A stretch of 64,000 bases of DNA from Qipengyuania flavescens (GCF_029688735.1 NZ_JARULD010000002.1:310001-374000); one strand, 5' to 3'; shown: positions 36,132 to 45,057, counted from the first letter of the stretch. Numbers and translations are program-made. The notes: a model not told the origin generated them from the letters alone.

Positions 36132-36731
36132 ATGCACCTTACAGCCCCTGCCATACTGCTTGCCGCGCGTCCGCATGGCGAGACTGCGGTGATCGCACGC
36201 ATGCTGACCGAGCAGAGCGGCGTGGTCGCGGCCTATGTCGCGGGTGGTCGCGGGCGGCTGCTGCGGCCGGTGGTGATCCCGGGCAACATCGTGCAGGCGG
36301 AAATCCGCGCGAAGTCGGACAATCAGCTTCCCTTCGCCCGGATCGAGCTGATGACGAGCCGCGGGCCGTGGCTGTCGGAGCCGCTCCCCGCCGCCGCGAT
36401 CGCATGGATTACGGCGCTGACCGCCGCCGTGCTGCCGGAGCGCAATGCCTATCCCACGCTCTACACGGCGCTCGGCGCATTGCTGGATGCCATCTGTTCT
36501 TCCGATGCCGCGCGGCAGTGGGTGGAGGCGCTGGCGGTCTACGAGGCGCTGCTGCTGCGCGAACTGGGCTATGGCGGACAGCGGCCTGCGATAGCCGACC
36601 TTGGGCAGGCCTTGGAAATTCTCGACCGCCAGGAGCCGCTGATCGCGCGCTACCTGCTTGCCGACACCCGCGCCGACGTTCTAGCCGCAAGACAGCTCCT
36701 GAGGCAGCGGCTGGCACGGATGGTGGAATGA
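36132..36731 (+). CDS. recO: DNA repair protein RecO
   Basis: A 199-residue RecO, which anneals single strands and helps RecR load RecA. An N-terminal OB fold (PAILLAARPHGETAVIARMLTEQSGVVAAYVAGGRG) is followed by a helical domain. It is shorter than the roughly 240 residues of many RecO proteins and has no cysteine zinc knuckle, a condensed form seen in this group of bacteria. The stop overlaps the leuB start by 4 nt. Confidence 0.9.
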   Translation: MHLTAPAILLAARPHGETAVIARMLTEQSGVVAAYVAGGRGRLLRPVVIPGNIVQAEIRAKSDNQLPFARIELMTSRGPWLSEPLPAAAIAWITALTAAVLPERNAYPTLYTALGALLDAICSSDAARQWVEALAVYEALLLRELGYGGQRPAIADLGQALEILDRQEPLIARYLLADTRADVLAARQLLRQRLARMVE

Positions 36732-37795
36732 AGATCGCGATATTTTCCGGCGACGGGATCGGACCCGAAGTGACGGCACAGGCGCGCCGCGTTCTCGATG
36801 CGCTCGACCTGCCGGGGCTGACCCTGTTCGAAGGCGATGTCGGCGCGGTCGCCTATCGCCGCCATGGCCACCCGCTTCCCGAAGAGACGCTGGAGATGGC
36901 GCGCGCAGCCGACGCCGTGCTGTTCGGCGCGGTCGGCGATTTTTCTTGCGACGACCTGCCGCGCGAGCTGCGCCCCGAACAGGCGATCCTCGGCCTGCGC
37001 AGCGAGCTCGGCCTGTTCGCCAACCTGCGCCCGGCGGCGGGCTTTCCGGGCCTCGAGCACTTGTCCTCGCTCAAGCCCGATGTCGCCCGCAGCATCGACC
37101 TGCTGGTTGTGCGCGAATTGAATGGCGACGTCTATTTTGGCGACAAGGGCGAGCGCGACAGCACCGGTGGGCGCGAGGGCTGGGACGCCATGTCCTATAA
37201 CGAGGCCGAGGTGCGCCGCATCGCGCATGTCGCGTTTCGTGCGGCCATGGGGCGGGGCAAGCGCCTGACCAGCGTCGACAAGGCCAATGTCCTCGAAACC
37301 AGCCGCATCTGGCGCGAGACGGTAATCGAGGTGGCGGAGGACTATCCCGAGGTCGAGCTCGATCACATGTATGTCGACAATGCCGCCATGCAGCTGGTGA
37401 AATCGCCCGACCAGTTCGACACGATCGTCACCGGCAATCTGTTCGGCGACATCCTGTCCGATCAGGCCAGTGCTTGCGTCGGCTCCATCGGTCTGCTCGC
37501 CAGCGCCAGCCTCGGGGAGCGGCAGACGGAGTACGGGACCTTCGGCCTCTACGAACCGATCCACGGGAGCGCGCCCGATATCGCCGGGCAGGGCAAGGCC
37601 AATCCTGTGGCGGCCGTCCTCAGCCTCGCCATGCTGCTGCGCCACTCGCTGGGCCGCGAGGAAGATGCCGTGCGGGTCGAGCGCGCGGTTGAGGGCATCC
37701 TTGCAGACGGCGTCTTCGGCGGCGACCTCGGCGGCAGCGCTTCGACCTCGGAGATCGGAGACGCCATTGTTAGGAAGCTGCTAACCATATCTTGA
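36728..37795 (+). CDS. leuB: 3-isopropylmalate dehydrogenase
   Basis: A 355-residue NAD-dependent oxidative decarboxylase of leucine synthesis. [10 protein letters not shown] opens the fold, and GDVYFGDKG lies in the substrate region. [51 protein letters not shown] and [19 protein letters not shown] are the family hallmarks of cofactor and Mg-substrate binding. It is coupled to recO (ATGA), although the two have no evident shared function. No leuCD genes are in the window. Confidence 0.93.
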   Translation: MKIAIFSGDGIGPEVTAQARRVLDALDLPGLTLFEGDVGAVAYRRHGHPLPEETLEMARAADAVLFGAVGDFSCDDLPRELRPEQAILGLRSELGLFANLRPAAGFPGLEHLSSLKPDVARSIDLLVVRELNGDVYFGDKGERDSTGGREGWDAMSYNEAEVRRIAHVAFRAAMGRGKRLTSVDKANVLETSRIWRETVIEVAEDYPEVELDHMYVDNAAMQLVKSPDQFDTIVTGNLFGDILSDQASACVGSIGLLASASLGERQTEYGTFGLYEPIHGSAPDIAGQGKANPVAAVLSLAMLLRHSLGREEDAVRVERAVEGILADGVFGGDLGGSASTSEIGDAIVRKLLTIS

Positions 37796-37821
37796 GGAAT
37801 GGCGGATATTCGCGTCATGCA

Positions 37822-38958
37822 ATGGATATGAACCCGCAAACGCAGCCCGTCGTGGCCGGCCGGACCGGACCGCTGGACCTCGCCATCATCCTGCCGACGC
37901 TCAACGAGCGCGACAATCTTGCCCCGCTGGTCGAGCGGATCGAAGGGGCGCTGGGCGCAACCGGCTGGGAAGTCCTGATCGTGGACGACAATTCTGCCGA
38001 CGGCACCAGCGACGAAGCTCGCCGCCTGTCGCTGACCGACAGCCGCGTCCGCGTGATCCAGCGCATCGGCCGGCGCGGGCTCTCGAGCGCAGCCATCGAA
38101 GGCTTCTGCGCCACCGCTGCGCCCTATGTCGCAGTCATGGACGCCGACCACCAGCACGATCCCAAGCTGCTCGTGGACATGCTCGCCGCAGTAAAATCGG
38201 GCGAGGCCGAAGTCGCCGTCGCCAGCCGCTTCGCCGAGGGCGCGAGCATGGAGGAATGGGGGCGTCCCGACCGCGAGAAGCTGTCGAGCGTCGCCAATTT
38301 CCTCGCTCGTAAGCTGACCGGCGTCGAGCTTTCGGACCCGATGAGCGGCTTTTTCCTGCTGCCCGCCGACACCGCGCGGAAGCTGGTACCCAATCTTTCA
38401 GGAATCGGGTTCAAGATCCTGCTCGACCTGCTCGCCACTTCGGACACACCGCTCAAGGTGAAGGATTTTCCGATGAACTTCTCCGCCCGCCGCTCCGGCG
38501 AATCCAAGCTCGATCGCGCGATCGCGCTCGATTTCCTCGCCGGGCTTTACGACAAGAGCTTCGGCCGCGTGATCCCGACCCGCTTCGCGCTGTTCGGTAC
38601 GGTCGGCGTGCTGGGCATCGGCGTGCACATGGCGATCCTCTACGCCTTCCTGCTGGTCGCAGGCACCGATTTCAGCTGGAGCCAGGCGGTCGCAACCTTC
38701 GGGGCGATGACCTTCAACTTCTGGCTCAATAATTTCCTCACCTATCGCGACCGGCGCCTGAAATCGGCGGACAAGGTGTTCTGGGGCTGGCTCAGCTTCA
38801 TCGCCGCCTGCTCCATCGGTGCCTTCGCCAATGTCGCCGTGGCCACGACCCTGCACGACCGCGGCCTGCACGAAGTGCTCGCCGCACTGGTCGGCATCGG
38901 CATCGGCTCGGTATGGAACTACGCCCTCTCAAGCCGCTTCGTGTGGGGTAGGTATTAA
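37822..38958 (+). CDS. Glycosyltransferase: DPM1-like domain fused to GtrA domain
   Basis: A 378-residue fusion. Residues about 20-230 form a GT2 dolichyl-phosphate-mannose-synthase-like domain (ILPTLNERDNLAPLVERIE, VDDNSADGT, DxD in VMDADHQHDP, DPMSGFFLL). The C-terminal about 130 residues form a four-helix GtrA-like membrane domain (FALFGTVGVLGIGVHM, FNFWLNNFLTYRDRR). Such proteins charge polyprenyl phosphate with a sugar and flip or anchor it for later transfer. The adjacent PMT-like gene is a plausible user. The start at 37822 (MDMNPQTQ) was preferred over TTG 37792. Confidence 0.88.
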   Translation: MDMNPQTQPVVAGRTGPLDLAIILPTLNERDNLAPLVERIEGALGATGWEVLIVDDNSADGTSDEARRLSLTDSRVRVIQRIGRRGLSSAAIEGFCATAAPYVAVMDADHQHDPKLLVDMLAAVKSGEAEVAVASRFAEGASMEEWGRPDREKLSSVANFLARKLTGVELSDPMSGFFLLPADTARKLVPNLSGIGFKILLDLLATSDTPLKVKDFPMNFSARRSGESKLDRAIALDFLAGLYDKSFGRVIPTRFALFGTVGVLGIGVHMAILYAFLLVAGTDFSWSQAVATFGAMTFNFWLNNFLTYRDRRLKSADKVFWGWLSFIAACSIGAFANVAVATTLHDRGLHEVLAALVGIGIGSVWNYALSSRFVWGRY

Positions 38959-39008
38959 GTTTTATGGTGTGCGCTATCGTCATCCGTTGATAGCTTGCTG
39001 AACAGCAA

Positions 39009-39037
39009 GGTCAGGACTGATGTCCTGACCGCACCCC
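39009..39037. repeat. REP-like hairpin, possible two-way terminator
   Basis: GGTCAGGAC-TGAT-GTCCTGACC followed by GCACCCC: a 9-bp stem with the GAT-containing loop and the trailing GCAC/CCC box of the family C repeats. A second small hairpin (CTTGCTG/CAGCAAG) stands just before it. It sits between two convergent genes. Confidence 0.75.
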
Positions 39038-39044
39038 TCAAAAA

Positions 39045-40316
39045 TTACCTCCACGCCTCGATCCAGGTCCAAACGGCGAAGCTGTCCGGACCCGCCAGCG
39101 GCTCGGCGCTGAGGATCGAGTAGAACCACGCGAACACCAGTAGGCTGCCCACGATCGGGGCGAGGGCGGTCTTGCGCCAGCCGTTGCGCCATAGCGCGTC
39201 GCAGGCGAGCGCCAGTGCGGCCAGCAGCGGGAAGCTCGGCAGCGAATAGTGGTAGTAGAACTGGATCGGCTTGGCCGCGACGATCCAGAAGCCGAGGCTG
39301 ACCGCATACAGGATCACCACGCCCAGCGCGGCCCAGTTGCGGCTCAGCAAGCCGTGGAACAGGCACCACGCCAGCCCGGCAAGGCCGAGATACATCGTCA
39401 GCGGATTGCCGATCAGCATGATCCCGCGCTGCACGCCGTTTACCGGCTCGTAGAGATACCAGATCGAGCGCGCGTTCAGCACCCAATCCTGCCAGGTCGA
39501 CTGGTAGGGATGCGATTTCAGCACCTGCGTCTGCAGGTCGAGCATGAACCGGTGGTGGAACACCAGCCCCTCGGTGATCGGGTTCACGGCAAAGCGATAG
39601 GCCGGGAGGAAGGTCGCGGCATAGACCAGCAGCGGGACCCCGCCGAGCCAAAGCGCCGCTTCCACCAGCGTGATGCCAGGCACGGGTGCGCCGCGGCGGC
39701 TCAGCAGCAGGCGGCGGCGGCCAGCGAGCGTGCGGGCGATCAGAAAGGTCAGCCCCGGAAGGGTAGCAACCACCAGCGCGTTCCACTTCGATCCCATAGC
39801 GAGGCCAAGCGCCACGCCGGTCAGCGCCAGCCGCCAGCGGCCCTGCTCGGGCTGGCGGATCGCGGCGGCGAACTGCCATGCGGCCACGCTCAGGAAGGCG
39901 AGGTAGAAGATGTCGAGCATGGCGATGCGGGCATGCACGAACAGGTGGAAGCCGGTCGCCAGCAGCACGCCATAGGTCAGCGTCGCGAAGCGGCTGCACG
40001 TGGCGAACCACAAGGCACGCATGTTGGCGAACAGCGCGAGCGCGCCGAACAGCGTCGGCAGCAAGCGCCAGCCCCAAGGATTGTCGCCGAACAACGCGAT
40101 GCCGAGCGCGATCAGCTCCTTGCCGACCAGCGGATGCTCGCGATTGGTGAACTCGCCCAACATAAGCAGCTCGCGCGCGGCGGGCAGGTAATGGACCTCG
40201 TCGAAATAGGCGTGCTGGACGACCGTCAGGAACGGCAGCGTCGCCAGCCAGAATGTCAGCGCCAGCGCGACGCACCAGCGCAGGGGATCGACGGGTTGCT
40301 CGGGCGCGCGGCTCAT
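39045..40316 (-). CDS. PMT-like polyprenyl-phosphate glycosyltransferase
   Basis: A 423-residue protein with about ten membrane helices. The first extracytoplasmic loop carries YFDEVHYLPAARELL followed by NREHPLVGKELIALG: the Asp-Glu pair and HP motif of the PMT (protein O-mannosyltransferase, GT39) fold. It would move a sugar from a lipid carrier to a protein or glycan on the outside of the inner membrane. Its neighbour across the REP hairpin is a lipid-carrier charging enzyme. The start MSRAPEQP at 40316 was chosen because upstream residues overlap the next gene. Confidence 0.85.
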   Translation of the reverse strand: MSRAPEQPVDPLRWCVALALTFWLATLPFLTVVQHAYFDEVHYLPAARELLMLGEFTNREHPLVGKELIALGIALFGDNPWGWRLLPTLFGALALFANMRALWFATCSRFATLTYGVLLATGFHLFVHARIAMLDIFYLAFLSVAAWQFAAAIRQPEQGRWRLALTGVALGLAMGSKWNALVVATLPGLTFLIARTLAGRRRLLLSRRGAPVPGITLVEAALWLGGVPLLVYAATFLPAYRFAVNPITEGLVFHHRFMLDLQTQVLKSHPYQSTWQDWVLNARSIWYLYEPVNGVQRGIMLIGNPLTMYLGLAGLAWCLFHGLLSRNWAALGVVILYAVSLGFWIVAAKPIQFYYHYSLPSFPLLAALALACDALWRNGWRKTALAPIVGSLLVFAWFYSILSAEPLAGPDSFAVWTWIEAWR

Positions 40317-40359
40317 CGCGCGATGGCTTAGGCAGAGGCCCGCGCCCCGACAAGCGCGT

Positions 40360-40746
40360 TCACGAAGTTGTGCGCGACTCCAGCCAGAACAGGCGCGCGA
40401 CCATCGCAAGGAGGCCGATACTGGCAGTCGCGGCGACAAACAGGATCCACAGCGGGACCTTCATGCCCTGCGCTCTCGCACGCGGCAAGACCAGGAAGAC
40501 GGCCACGCCCATTGCGAAAAGCAGGTCCCACCAGACCTGCACACCCCACAGATTGCTCGTGTGGTTGAGCCAGACGGGCATCACGCCCTCGGTCGCAATC
40601 GTGACGGCCGTGTAGGCACCGAAGGCGGCCGAGAGCATGGCTGCCAGAATCGGGCTGCCAGTTTTATCGCGGCTTGCGAGCATGTAGCCGAGCGCGGCGA
40701 GGATGGCGACAAGTCCCCCGATAAAAAGAGCAATATACGGCGTCAT
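40360..40746 (-). CDS. Four-helix membrane protein under TetR control
   Basis: A 128-residue membrane protein: about four helices (IALFIGGLVAILAALGYML, ILAAMLSAAFGAYTAV, WWDLLFAMGVAVFLVL, LWILFVAATASIGLLAMVA). Family not recognised. The start codon lies 23 nt from two TetR-type operators shared with the divergent regulator, so it is probably the regulator's main target. A role in export or sensing is a guess from that arrangement. Confidence 0.75.
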   Translation of the reverse strand: MTPYIALFIGGLVAILAALGYMLASRDKTGSPILAAMLSAAFGAYTAVTIATEGVMPVWLNHTSNLWGVQVWWDLLFAMGVAVFLVLPRARAQGMKVPLWILFVAATASIGLLAMVARLFWLESRTTS

Positions 40747-40768
40747 GACGGCAGGCTCCCGAGTCGAA

Positions 40769-40812
40769 TGTAGCGAGTGCTACACTTGTAGCGCTTTGTA
40801 GCACTCGCTACA
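40769..40812. promoter_or_regulatory. Double TetR operator in divergent promoter
   Basis: Two 16-bp palindromes of the form TGTAGC-N4-GCTACA, at 40769-40784 and 40797-40812, are centred 28 bp apart, with the inner bases GAGT and ACTC so that the whole 44-bp site is also an inverted repeat. Between them is CTTGTAGCGCTT. They fill the space between the membrane-protein gene and the TetR gene. Confidence 0.85.
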
Positions 40813-40821
40813 AGCGTCGCC

Positions 40822-41361
40822 ATGCCGCCTGCCCGGATGTCTCGCGAAACACTGCTGCCGCCGCTCGCCGCCTACGTAATGCAGCATGGGCTCGCCGATG
40901 CCTCGCTCCGCCCGCTGGCGAAGGCGGCGGGCACCAGCGATCGGATGCTGCTCTACCACTTTGGCAACAAGGACGCTCTGGTCGCCGCTCTCCTCGAATA
41001 TCTGGCCGGCATGTTCGCCGATGCGCTCGATACCGCCTTTCCGCTGCAGCGTGCACCATCGCGTCGTGCCTGTGCGAAGACGGTGTATGACATTACCGGC
41101 AGGCCTGAATTCGCGCCTTTTCTTCGCGTCTGGTGGGACATCGTCGCCGGGTGCTCGAACAACAATGCAGCCTATTTCGACGCGGCAGGAGGAATCATGG
41201 ACGTATTGCTCGACTGGGTGGTCGACCATCTGCCGGAAGGCGACCCCGACCCCCAGGCGGGTGCGCGCGCAGTGATGACCGTGATCGAGGGGGCGCAAAT
41301 GCTGCGGTCTGTCGGGCGCCCCGATGTCGGCGAAGCGGGGCTTGCCGCGCTGGAAGGCTGA
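40822..41361 (+). CDS. TetR family transcriptional regulator
   Basis: A 179-residue TetR-type repressor. Residues about 8-54 form the DNA-binding domain: RETLLPPLAAYVMQHG, LADASLRPLAKAAGTSDRMLLYHFGNKDALVAAL has the classic helix-turn-helix with the LYHFGNKD turn. The rest is a helical ligand-binding and dimer domain. Its start lies 9 nt after a double palindrome, so it likely represses itself and the divergent membrane-protein gene. Ligand unknown. Confidence 0.92.
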   Translation: MPPARMSRETLLPPLAAYVMQHGLADASLRPLAKAAGTSDRMLLYHFGNKDALVAALLEYLAGMFADALDTAFPLQRAPSRRACAKTVYDITGRPEFAPFLRVWWDIVAGCSNNNAAYFDAAGGIMDVLLDWVVDHLPEGDPDPQAGARAVMTVIEGAQMLRSVGRPDVGEAGLAALEG

Positions 41362-41401
41362 CCCGCTTGCCGCTTCGCGCGCCTATGCTATCGCGCGGCC
41401 C

Positions 41402-42607
41402 ATGAAGAAAACCACCGGCACCGACCGCTCGATCACCAGCAAATGGCGTCCCGCGACGCAGGCCGTGCGCGGCGGCACCTGGCGCAGCGAACATGGCGAG
41501 ACCAGCGAGGCGCTGTTCCTCACCAGCGGCTACACCTACGACGACGCGCAGACCCCCGCCGATCGCTTCGCGGGCGAAATACAGGGCATGACCTATTCGC
41601 GCCTCCAGAACCCGACCGTCGCCATGCTGGAAGAGCGCATCGCGCTGATGGAGGGGGCAGAGGCCTGCCGTGCGCAGGCGAGCGGAATGGCGGCGATGAC
41701 CACCGCGCTGCTGTGCCAGCTATCGGCGGGCGATCACGTGGTGGGTGCGCGTGCGGCTTTCGGCTCGTGCCGCTGGCTGCTCGATCATCTGCTGCCACGC
41801 TTCGGCATCGAGACCAGCGTGATCGACAGCGCTGACGACGATGCCTGGGAAGCGGCGATCAAGCCGAACACCAAGGCCTTCTTCTTCGAGACACCTGCGA
41901 ACCCGACGCTCGACGTGGTCGACCTCGCCCATGTCTGCGGCGTGGCGAAGGCGCATGGCATCACTACCGTGGTCGATAATGCTTTCGCCACCAGTGCGCT
42001 GCAGAAACCGATGGATTTTGGCGCGGACGTGGTAGCCTATAGTGCGACCAAGCTGATGGACGGGCAGGGCAGGGTGCTCGCCGGCGCGGTCTGTGGATCG
42101 CAGGAATGGATCGACGAGGTGTTGCTGCCGTTCCAGCGCAACACCGGCCCCAATTGCGCGCCGTTCAATGCCTGGGTCGTGCTGAAGGGCCTGGAGACCC
42201 TCGACCTGCGCGCCCGCCGCCAGAGCGAGAATGCCGTTGCGCTGGGTGCTTTCATCGAGCCGCGCGTGCCGAAGATGCTCCACCCCGGCTTACCGAGCCA
42301 TCCGCGCCACGATCTGGCGATGAAACAGATGGTCGCGACCGGCCCGATCTTCGCCTTCGACGTCGGCGATCGCACTACGGCCTTCGCCGTGCTCGACGCG
42401 CTCGAGCTGGTCGATATCTCCAACAATATCGGCGATGCGCGCAGCCTGATGTGCCATCCGGCCAGCACGACCCACGCCAATATGGGCGAGGAGGGCCGCG
42501 CCACAATGGGGGTTACCGAGGGGCTGCTGCGGATCAATGTCGGGCTGGAGGATGTCGAGGATCTCAAAGAGGACCTCGACCGCGCGCTATCCGCTGCAGG
42601 GCTCTAG
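41402..42607 (+). CDS. metZ: O-succinylhomoserine sulfhydrylase
   Basis: A 401-residue Cys/Met-metabolism PLP enzyme converting O-succinyl- (or O-acetyl-) homoserine and sulfide to homocysteine. The PLP lysine is K217 in YSATKLMDGQGR; MTYSRLQNPT and EALFLTSGYTYD are the family's phosphate and substrate elements. VLAGAVCGS and FHRAITHPAST-like SLMCHPASTTHANM complete the signature. The MetZ label over MetB/MetC is based on overall resemblance. It starts 40 nt after the TetR gene, and no SAM riboswitch is visible in that gap. Confidence 0.88.
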   Translation: MKKTTGTDRSITSKWRPATQAVRGGTWRSEHGETSEALFLTSGYTYDDAQTPADRFAGEIQGMTYSRLQNPTVAMLEERIALMEGAEACRAQASGMAAMTTALLCQLSAGDHVVGARAAFGSCRWLLDHLLPRFGIETSVIDSADDDAWEAAIKPNTKAFFFETPANPTLDVVDLAHVCGVAKAHGITTVVDNAFATSALQKPMDFGADVVAYSATKLMDGQGRVLAGAVCGSQEWIDEVLLPFQRNTGPNCAPFNAWVVLKGLETLDLRARRQSENAVALGAFIEPRVPKMLHPGLPSHPRHDLAMKQMVATGPIFAFDVGDRTTAFAVLDALELVDISNNIGDARSLMCHPASTTHANMGEEGRATMGVTEGLLRINVGLEDVEDLKEDLDRALSAAGL

Positions 42608-43020
42608 CCGCCCCGCCAGCCCTTGCGCGCGGCCAGCTCGCCCAGTTCCTCTCCGAGCGCTTGCGCTGCCGAGCGAGCGCGGTGGCAGGGCGCATCGTCG
42701 GTCAGCGCAGCATAGGTGGCTAGGTCGGCATTGCGCAGGAGATCGATCATCAGCGCCTCGTCGCGTGTCATGCCCGTGGCGCAACAGGGCGCGAGCGTGA
42801 GTGTCCGGCGCGAGGACCGTGCAAGCTCGACGACGAAGCACCTTGTCAGAACCAGCAAACGGCGAAATCCGCTTCCCGCTACGTCCAGCGCCAGCATTGC
42901 CGCACGCGAGTCGTCGGGGCCTGCTATGGCCATGCGCCTGACGAGAACCAGCGCCAGCGACAATTCGCGCCGGGCAGGCAGGGGCAGGTCGAGCGCGGGC
43001 GCGGTGGATCGGTGGGTCAT
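42604..43020 (-). CDS. Conserved hypothetical (DUF6628-like), possibly iron-regulated
   Basis: A 138-residue soluble protein converging on metZ with a 4-nt overlap of ends. It is rich in Arg/Leu and has CC in LAPCCATGMTRDEALMIDLL, a segment I associate with sphingomonad DUF6628 proteins (moderate certainty). GGAGGAA precedes the ATG. A 15-bp near-palindrome resembling alphaproteobacterial Fur boxes lies 36 nt upstream. Function unknown. Confidence 0.7.
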   Translation of the reverse strand: MTHRSTAPALDLPLPARRELSLALVLVRRMAIAGPDDSRAAMLALDVAGSGFRRLLVLTRCFVVELARSSRRTLTLAPCCATGMTRDEALMIDLLRNADLATYAALTDDAPCHRARSAAQALGEELGELAARKGWRGG

Positions 43021-43055
43021 CGCAAATTCCTCCTTCGACCGCGATCATATGCTAC

Positions 43056-43070
43056 TGCAAATCATTCGCA
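43056..43070. promoter_or_regulatory. Fur-like box
   Basis: TGCAAATCATTCGCA is a palindrome with one mismatch (TGCRAAT-N-ATTYGCA), the shape of Fur sites in Alphaproteobacteria. It stands 36 nt before the DUF6628-like start, overlapping where a promoter would be. Confidence 0.5.
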
Positions 43071-43122
43071 AGTCAGAAAGTGGGAAGTGCGGGGGATTTC
43101 CTGCCTGCGCTCTAGTGGCTGC

Positions 43123-43863
43123 TCACTCCATGGGCGCGGGCATCATGTCCAACGACGTCATGCTCCCCTCGAAGAACTCCATCAACACAGGCAGCCGGTA
43201 GGCACGGCGCAAGACATCGCACTGCGAAAGCGCGTCATCAACCACGCCTTCCTTTTTCGAGTTGCCGATCATCAAATAGACCGCCCAGGAGCGCGACGGT
43301 GAGCCGCCCTCTCCCGGCAGTGTAGGCAGCAGTTGCCGTGCGGTCGGCCCTCCATGTTCGCGGCGCGCCATGAATTCGCCATGCGAGAGCGGCGCATCGT
43401 AGCGCACCACCACCGGCACATCCTTCGCCCGGTCGCGGAGCGGCGGTGGGCGGATCGAGCCGGAACCGGTGACCACGATCTCGTATATGAGAGGCGGAGG
43501 AGCGTCCGTCAGCGCAGCCCCCGGACGCGGCGCGAAATCATAGCCGACACCGGCATAGGCGAGGCGACCTGTCAGGTTCTCCCGCGCCCAGCGGGCAAGC
43601 CAGAGACTGTCGGAGCGGACCTCGCGTAGGCGCGTCCGTACCTCCGGTTCACCTGTCCAAGCGGGTCGCTCCATCTCACGGGCAAGGCACGGCTCCCCGG
43701 GCACTTCGGCAAAGGCAGACATTTCGAGCATGCGCTGAAGATCGGGAGGGTAATCGGGAGTTTCGGTTGTGGCGCTGACCTGTGGTGCGCTCGGCATAGA
43801 GCTTTGCGCCCGCCGGTCGACCGGCGGAGTCTCAGTCGGCGCGCAAGCCGCCATCAGGCTCAC
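43123..43863 (-). CDS. Putative lipoprotein with disrupted signal peptide
   Basis: Open from GTG 43863, encoding 246 residues. The mature part has proline-rich N-terminus (APTETPPVDRRAQSSMPSAP) and no recognised domain. The reading frame continues upstream as GPLGLGAACVSLMAAC, a good lipoprotein signal with lipobox, to an ATG at 43899 that overlaps the mgtC stop (ATGA). However, codon 3 from that ATG is TGA (43893-43891). As it stands the only start left is GTG 43863, which gives a signal too short to work. The gene is either newly damaged or the base is wrong. Confidence 0.6.
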   Translation of the reverse strand: MSLMAACAPTETPPVDRRAQSSMPSAPQVSATTETPDYPPDLQRMLEMSAFAEVPGEPCLAREMERPAWTGEPEVRTRLREVRSDSLWLARWARENLTGRLAYAGVGYDFAPRPGAALTDAPPPLIYEIVVTGSGSIRPPPLRDRAKDVPVVVRYDAPLSHGEFMARREHGGPTARQLLPTLPGEGGSPSRSWAVYLMIGNSKKEGVVDDALSQCDVLRRAYRLPVLMEFFEGSMTSLDMMPAPME

Positions 43864-43895
43864 GCAAGCTGCACCCAGACCGAGAGGCCCTCACG

Positions 43896-44378
43896 TCATT
43901 CCTCGTCAGCCCCCTTGGTCGATCCAGGATCCCAGCGTTCGGTGAACGGGCTACTGACGACCAACAACAAGAACACGATAATGGAAACGATCGCGCCCAG
44001 CCACAATTCGCCCATGCCGCAAACGAGGCCGATCGCACCGGCGCACCAGATCGATGCGGCAGAGCCTGCGCCCTGCACGTAATTCCCTTCGCGGAACATC
44101 GCGCCTGCCCCGATGAAACCGATGCCGGTGATGACGCCCTCGATGACGCGCGTCGGGTCGATCTGCGCCTGGCTGTCGTTGCTCGACTGCAGCAGTTCGA
44201 TGGAACCGATTAGCAGTCCGCAGGCCGCCACCGAGATGATGACGAAGGGTCGGAAGTCGATGGGCTTCTTGTGAAAGAACCGCTCCAGCCCGACGATCAG
44301 GGGAAACAAGGTCGCTGCGCCCAACCGCCAGGCAACATCGAACCAGCTGAGCGAGGAGGGGTGCAACATATCCGTCAT
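43896..44378 (-). CDS. MgtC/SapB family membrane protein
   Basis: A 160-residue inner-membrane protein with four to five helices. GLERFFHKKPIDFRPFVIISVAACG and VITGIGFIGAGAMFREGNYVQGAGSAASIWCAGAIGLVCGMGE are the hallmark MgtC/SapB segments. MgtC proteins act in magnesium adaptation and modulate F-type ATPase in pathogens; the environmental members' roles are less clear. The gene overlaps the ancestral start of the lipoprotein gene and diverges from the HCCA-isomerase-like gene. Confidence 0.88.
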   Translation of the reverse strand: MTDMLHPSSLSWFDVAWRLGAATLFPLIVGLERFFHKKPIDFRPFVIISVAACGLLIGSIELLQSSNDSQAQIDPTRVIEGVITGIGFIGAGAMFREGNYVQGAGSAASIWCAGAIGLVCGMGELWLGAIVSIIVFLLLVVSSPFTERWDPGSTKGADEE

Positions 44379-44445
44379 AAACAGGGCAACGTTGCGCGGT
44401 GCTTTCGTTTCCGCCTAAGTCCCGGTGCGAAAGGCAGGAAACCGC

Positions 44446-45057
44446 ATGACCCGCACCATCGAATACATCCTCGATCTCGCCGCGCCAAACGGGTATCTCG
44501 CGTGGTATCCGCTCAAGGCCATCGCAGAGCGGACCGGGGTGGATCTGGTAGTAACGCCAGTTTTCCTCGGCGGGATGCACAAGCTGACCGGCAATGCTCC
44601 GCCGATGTTCCGAGATAAGGACGTGAAGGGCAAGGTTCCCTATGCCGCGCTTGAATTCCAGCGTTTCCTCGACCGGCACGGGATGAGCGAGTTTCGTATG
44701 CATCCTGCGCTGCCGTTCAATTCGATCCTGCTCCAGCGCATCCTCGTCGCCGCGCGGGACGAAGAAGAGCGGGGGGCGCTGGTGGAGGCGTTCCAGCCTG
44801 CCGTGTGGGAGCGCAATATAGACTGCGGGGACGTGGAGGCGGTCCGCGCGGTGCTGGAAGGAGGGGGATTCGAAGCGGGCCGCCTGCTTGCCGCGACGCA
44901 GGAGGCCGAGGTCAAGCAGAGGCTGATCGACAACACGAGCCACGCCGTCGAACGCGGCGCCTTCGGCATACCGACCGTCTTCGTCGGCGAGGAAATGTGG
45001 TTCGGGAAGGAACGCCTCGGGCAGATCGAGGACTATCTGTCGGGCGGAAAGCCCTGA
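44446..45057 (+). CDS. 2-hydroxychromene-2-carboxylate isomerase-like DsbA-fold protein
   Basis: A 203-residue DsbA-fold protein. The N-terminal EYILDLAAPNGYLAWYPL takes the place of the redox CxxC, and VERGAFGIPTVFVGEEMWFGKERL is the cis-proline glutathione loop, so it belongs to the HCCA isomerase/kappa-GST group. It is paralogous to the gene at 11512. The start MTRTIEYIL at 44446 follows AGGAAA. Substrate unknown. Confidence 0.85.
   Translation: MTRTIEYILDLAAPNGYLAWYPLKAIAERTGVDLVVTPVFLGGMHKLTGNAPPMFRDKDVKGKVPYAALEFQRFLDRHGMSEFRMHPALPFNSILLQRILVAARDEEERGALVEAFQPAVWERNIDCGDVEAVRAVLEGGGFEAGRLLAATQEAEVKQRLIDNTSHAVERGAFGIPTVFVGEEMWFGKERLGQIEDYLSGGKP

Noticed and set aside
41362-41401. SAM riboswitch before metZ
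   Set aside because: The gap is 40 nt and shows none of the expected paired elements.
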